From Bradyrhizobiaceae bacterium (GTDB taxonomy: Bacteria; Pseudomonadota; Alphaproteobacteria; Rhizobiales; Xanthobacteraceae), in assembly GCA_947481635.1 (NCBI GenBank), contig CANKHJ010000027.1, forward strand, positions 1 through 35,285: 35,285 nucleotides of DNA, given 5' to 3'. Shown here piece after piece: positions 32,900 through 35,285 of this stretch. Each line of letters starts with the position of its first letter. The stretch's first letter is position 1. The position numbers were made by a program, and so were the translations under genes. The notes under the pieces are model-generated. The model had not been told where the DNA came from. It did no database searches and saw only the letters and a program-made list of their open reading frames with translations.

Positions 32900-34597
32900 A
32901 TGCCCGCCTCGCAGCACCAGAAGCCGCTTTCCGATATTGAAATCGCCCAGGCCGCCAAGATGCGGCCGATCAATGACATCGCGCGTGAGAAGCTCGGTAT
33001 CGCGCCGGAGAATCTCAACCCCTATGGCCACTACAAGGCCAAGGTGTCGATGGACTACATCAAGTCGCTCAAGGACAAGAAGAACGGCAAGCTGATCCTG
33101 GTCACCGCGATCACGCCGACGCCGGCGGGCGAGGGCAAGACCACCACCACCGTTGGTCTCACCGACGCGCTCAATCACATCGGCAAGAAGGCGATGTGCG
33201 CGCTGCGCGAACCGTCGCTTGGTCCGTCTTTCGGCATGAAGGGCGGCGCGGCAGGTGGCGGTTACGCCCAGGTCGTGCCGATGGAAGATATCAACCTGCA
33301 TTTCACCGGGGACTTCCACGCCATCACGTCGGCGCACAACCTGCTCTCGGCGATGATCGACAACCACATCTACTGGGGCAATGAGCTCGGCATCGACAGC
33401 CGCCGCGTCGCGTGGCGCCGCGTGCTCGACATGAACGACCGAGCGCTGCGCGAGATCGTCTGTTCGCTCGGCGGCGTCGCCAATGGTTATCCGCGCGAGG
33501 CCGGCTTTGACATCACCGTGGCGTCGGAAGTCATGGCGATCTTTTGCCTCGCCAAGGATCTCGACGATCTCAAGGAACGGCTCGGCAACATCATCGTCGC
33601 CTATACGCGCGACCGTAAGCCAGTGCGCGCGCGCGACATCAAGGCCCATGGCGCGATGACCGTGCTGCTCAAGGAGGCGCTGGCGCCGAACCTGGTGCAG
33701 ACGCTGGAAGGCACGCCGGCGTTCATCCATGGCGGACCATTCGCCAACATCGCGCATGGCTGCAACTCGGTGCTCGCGACCACGACCGCGCTCAAGGTTG
33801 CGGACTATGTCGTGACCGAGGCGGGCTTCGGCGCCGATCTCGGTGGCGAGAAATTCCTCGACATCAAGATGCGCAAGACCGGCCTCCAGCCCGACTGCGC
33901 GGTGATCGTGGCGACCATCCGCGCGCTCAAGATGCATGGCGGCGTCAAGAAGGAGGATCTCAAGAAGGAAGACCTCAAGGCGCTTGAGGCCGGCATGGCG
34001 AACCTCGAGCGTCACGTCCAGAACATCCAGAAATTCGGCATCCCGGCAGTGGTCTCGATCAACCGCTTCTCGGCCGATACCGACGCCGAGATCGCGCTGG
34101 TCAAGGAGAAGTGCAAGGGGCTCGGCGTCGAAGCTCTGATGGCCGATCATTGGGCGATGGGCGGCGAAGGCGCGGCCGACGTCGCGCGCGCGGTGGTGAA
34201 GATCTGCGACGAGGGCAAGGCCAAGCTCAAGCTGCTCTATCCCGACGACATGCCGCTCTACGAGAAGATCCGCACCATTGCCAAGGAGATCTATCGCGCC
34301 AAGGACATCTCGGCCGACAAGGCGGTGCGCGATCAGCTCAAGGCGTTCGAGGATATGGGCTTCGGCAAAGCGCCGGTCTGCATCGCCAAGACGCAATATT
34401 CGTTCTCGACCAACGCCGATGCCAAGGGTGCGCCGGTGGATCACATCGTCAACGTCCGCGAAGTGCGGCTCTCGGCCGGCGCCGAGTTCGTGGTCGCGGT
34501 ATGCGGTGAGATCATGACCATGCCCGGCCTGCCGCGCGTGCCGGCGGCAGACTCGATCGATGTCGGCGCCGACGGTCGGATTGTCGGGCTGTTCTAG
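32900..34597 (+). CDS. fhs: Formate--tetrahydrofolate ligase
   Basis: The 565-residue enzyme forms 10-formyl-THF from formate, THF and ATP. The P-loop-like [13 protein letters not shown] (72-84), [20 protein letters not shown], '[19 protein letters not shown]' and the late '[13 protein letters not shown]' identify it clearly, and the length is normal (about 555-560). The peptide [11 protein letters not shown] near residue 352 looks like a short in-frame duplication of KKEDL. It takes the formate released by Frc into C1-folate metabolism. It follows the formyl-THF hydrolase-like gene by 87 bases. Only a weak GGACC precedes the ATG at 32900. Confidence 0.97.
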   Translation: MPASQHQKPLSDIEIAQAAKMRPINDIAREKLGIAPENLNPYGHYKAKVSMDYIKSLKDKKNGKLILVTAITPTPAGEGKTTTTVGLTDALNHIGKKAMCALREPSLGPSFGMKGGAAGGGYAQVVPMEDINLHFTGDFHAITSAHNLLSAMIDNHIYWGNELGIDSRRVAWRRVLDMNDRALREIVCSLGGVANGYPREAGFDITVASEVMAIFCLAKDLDDLKERLGNIIVAYTRDRKPVRARDIKAHGAMTVLLKEALAPNLVQTLEGTPAFIHGGPFANIAHGCNSVLATTTALKVADYVVTEAGFGADLGGEKFLDIKMRKTGLQPDCAVIVATIRALKMHGGVKKEDLKKEDLKALEAGMANLERHVQNIQKFGIPAVVSINRFSADTDAEIALVKEKCKGLGVEALMADHWAMGGEGAADVARAVVKICDEGKAKLKLLYPDDMPLYEKIRTIAKEIYRAKDISADKAVRDQLKAFEDMGFGKAPVCIAKTQYSFSTNADAKGAPVDHIVNVREVRLSAGAEFVVAVCGEIMTMPGLPRVPAADSIDVGADGRIVGLF

Positions 34598-34607
34598 CAC
34601 CAACACT

Positions 34608-34645
34608 CCGCTCGTCCCCGCGAAAGCTTCCGCGGGGACGAGCGG
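34608..34645. terminator. Perfect 15-bp inverted repeat between convergent fhs and lysR genes
   Basis: CCGCTCGTCCCCGCG (34608-34622) and its exact complement (34631-34645) flank an 8-base loop. The stem is very stable but lacks a T-tract. Its sequence is a short version of the dispersed CGTCCCCGCG repeat at 31773. Lying between two convergent stop codons, it probably ends both transcripts. Confidence 0.65.
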
Positions 34646-34646
34646 C

Positions 34647-35285
34647 TTAATTCATCTCATCCAATCCCGGCGCGACGCGCTTCGCCTCCGCCACCAGCGC
34701 GGCGGTGATCGGCATCATCGGCTCGCGCTGCGGCACCACCAGTCCGATGGTCTGCACCGCTTCCGGATGCGTGATCGGGATTGCGCGGATCGTGTCGGTG
34801 AGGCCCAGCGTCTCGGCGAGCTTTGCCGGCATCACGCTGGCCCAGCGTCCGGTGCGCACATGCGAGAATAACAGGATCATCGAATCCGATTCCAGCGTTG
34901 GGCGCGACTCGCCGCCGGCGCTCTTGATCAGCCGGTCGATGATGCGACGGTTCTGCATGTCCGGGGTGAGCAGACACAGCGGCACCTGCGCCACCTCGGC
35001 CCACGTGACGCTGTCGCGGTTTCCGAGCGGCGCATCGGCGGATGTCAGCAAGCGATAGCGTTCGTGGTAGAGCGGCACGGAGTTGACGCGACCGAGCGGC
35101 TCATTTTCCAGATACGTGATGCCGGCATCGACTTCGAGATTTTCGATCAGGTCGAGAATCTCGATCGAGGTGCGCGAGTAGATCGTGAACTGTACATTCG
35201 GATGCCGTTCGCGATACGGCGTGGTCAGCGCAGCGACCATCGCCAGCGCGGTCGGGATCGCCGCGATGCGCAGGCGGCCGGTAAG
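34647..35285 (-). CDS. LysR-family regulator, effector-binding domain (N-terminus outside window)
   Basis: The frame is open to the right edge, and 213 residues are visible. They begin LTGRLRIAAIPTALAMVAAL, the usual start of the LysR effector-binding domain, and continue through 'PLYHERYRLLTSADAPLGN' and a typical second subdomain to the stop at 34647. The DNA-binding helix-turn-helix lies beyond 35285. The ATG at 35240 is internal. The gene converges on fhs, so its targets are more likely beyond the right edge. The effector is unknown. Confidence 0.9.
   Translation of the reverse strand, partial: LTGRLRIAAIPTALAMVAALTTPYRERHPNVQFTIYSRTSIEILDLIENLEVDAGITYLENEPLGRVNSVPLYHERYRLLTSADAPLGNRDSVTWAEVAQVPLCLLTPDMQNRRIIDRLIKSAGGESRPTLESDSMILLFSHVRTGRWASVMPAKLAETLGLTDTIRAIPITHPEAVQTIGLVVPQREPMMPITAALVAEAKRVAPGLDEMN

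Noticed and set aside
32849-34606. Open frame of 585 codons on the minus strand opposite fhs
   Set aside because: fhs is unmistakable on the plus strand; the antisense frame arises from codon bias.

Overview
The window is high-GC, densely coded DNA from an alphaproteobacterium, most likely of the Bradyrhizobium/Rhodopseudomonas/Afipia group (Hyphomicrobiales). The grounds are codon use, the gene families present (hydantoinase A/B, Bug-type tripartite tricarboxylate transporter, UbiD and LLM enzymes), and three dispersed palindromic repeats with arms of the CGTCATGCCCGG or CGTCCCCGCG type, which are common in that group. There are 30 protein genes, two of them cut by the window edges. I see no rRNA, tRNA, CRISPR array, transposase or phage gene, and no gene-free stretch longer than about 255 bases.

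Layout. (1) 1-4446: a secreted Sel1/TPR-repeat protein (minus, cut at its C-terminus), an Ogt-type DNA repair methyltransferase, and a short MetE-like methyltransferase. (2) 4483-6102 (minus): an alpha/beta hydrolase and a short-chain dehydrogenase. (3) 6312-10495 (plus): a metallo-beta-lactamase-fold di-iron-type protein, a quinone-oxidoreductase-like dehydrogenase, an FAD aromatic hydroxylase and a VOC/extradiol-type protein, closed by a clear bidirectional terminator at 10514-10547. (4) 10564-15981 (minus): an operon of a small unknown protein, an acyl-CoA ligase, an LLM flavin oxidoreductase, a UbiD-family decarboxylase and an enoyl-CoA hydratase. (5) 16132-19973 (plus): the hydantoinase/oxoprolinase pair HyuA-HyuB. 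(6) 19986-22305 (minus): FAH-family hydrolase, D-2-hydroxyacid dehydrogenase and VOC protein, divergent from (7) 22423-23999 (plus): a CHMI-type tautomerase and a LigAB-type extradiol dioxygenase. Blocks 2-7 together look like catabolism of an aromatic or alicyclic acid through CoA activation, oxidation, decarboxylation and meta-cleavage. The substrate cannot be named from sequence.

(8) 24252-27439: a complete tripartite tricarboxylate transporter (binding protein, TctB-like, TctA-like). (9) 27516-34597: a GntR/FCD regulator, oxalyl-CoA decarboxylase, formyl-CoA transferase, a formyl-tetrahydrofolate hydrolase-like protein and formate-tetrahydrofolate ligase. This is an oxalate-to-C1-folate module. 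(10) A LysR regulator cut by the right edge.

The most notable points are: a histone-H1-like, Lys/Ala-rich extension of about 138 residues fused to formyl-CoA transferase; two TGATATATCA palindromes 21 bp apart upstream of the transporter, with a related site upstream of the gntR-oxc-frc genes, suggesting that transporter and oxalate genes form one regulon; a homologue of the hydrolase domain of animal 10-formyl-THF dehydrogenase placed between frc and fhs; a UbiD decarboxylase with an apparent winged-helix tail; and a possible leader ORF coupled to the TTG start of hyuA.
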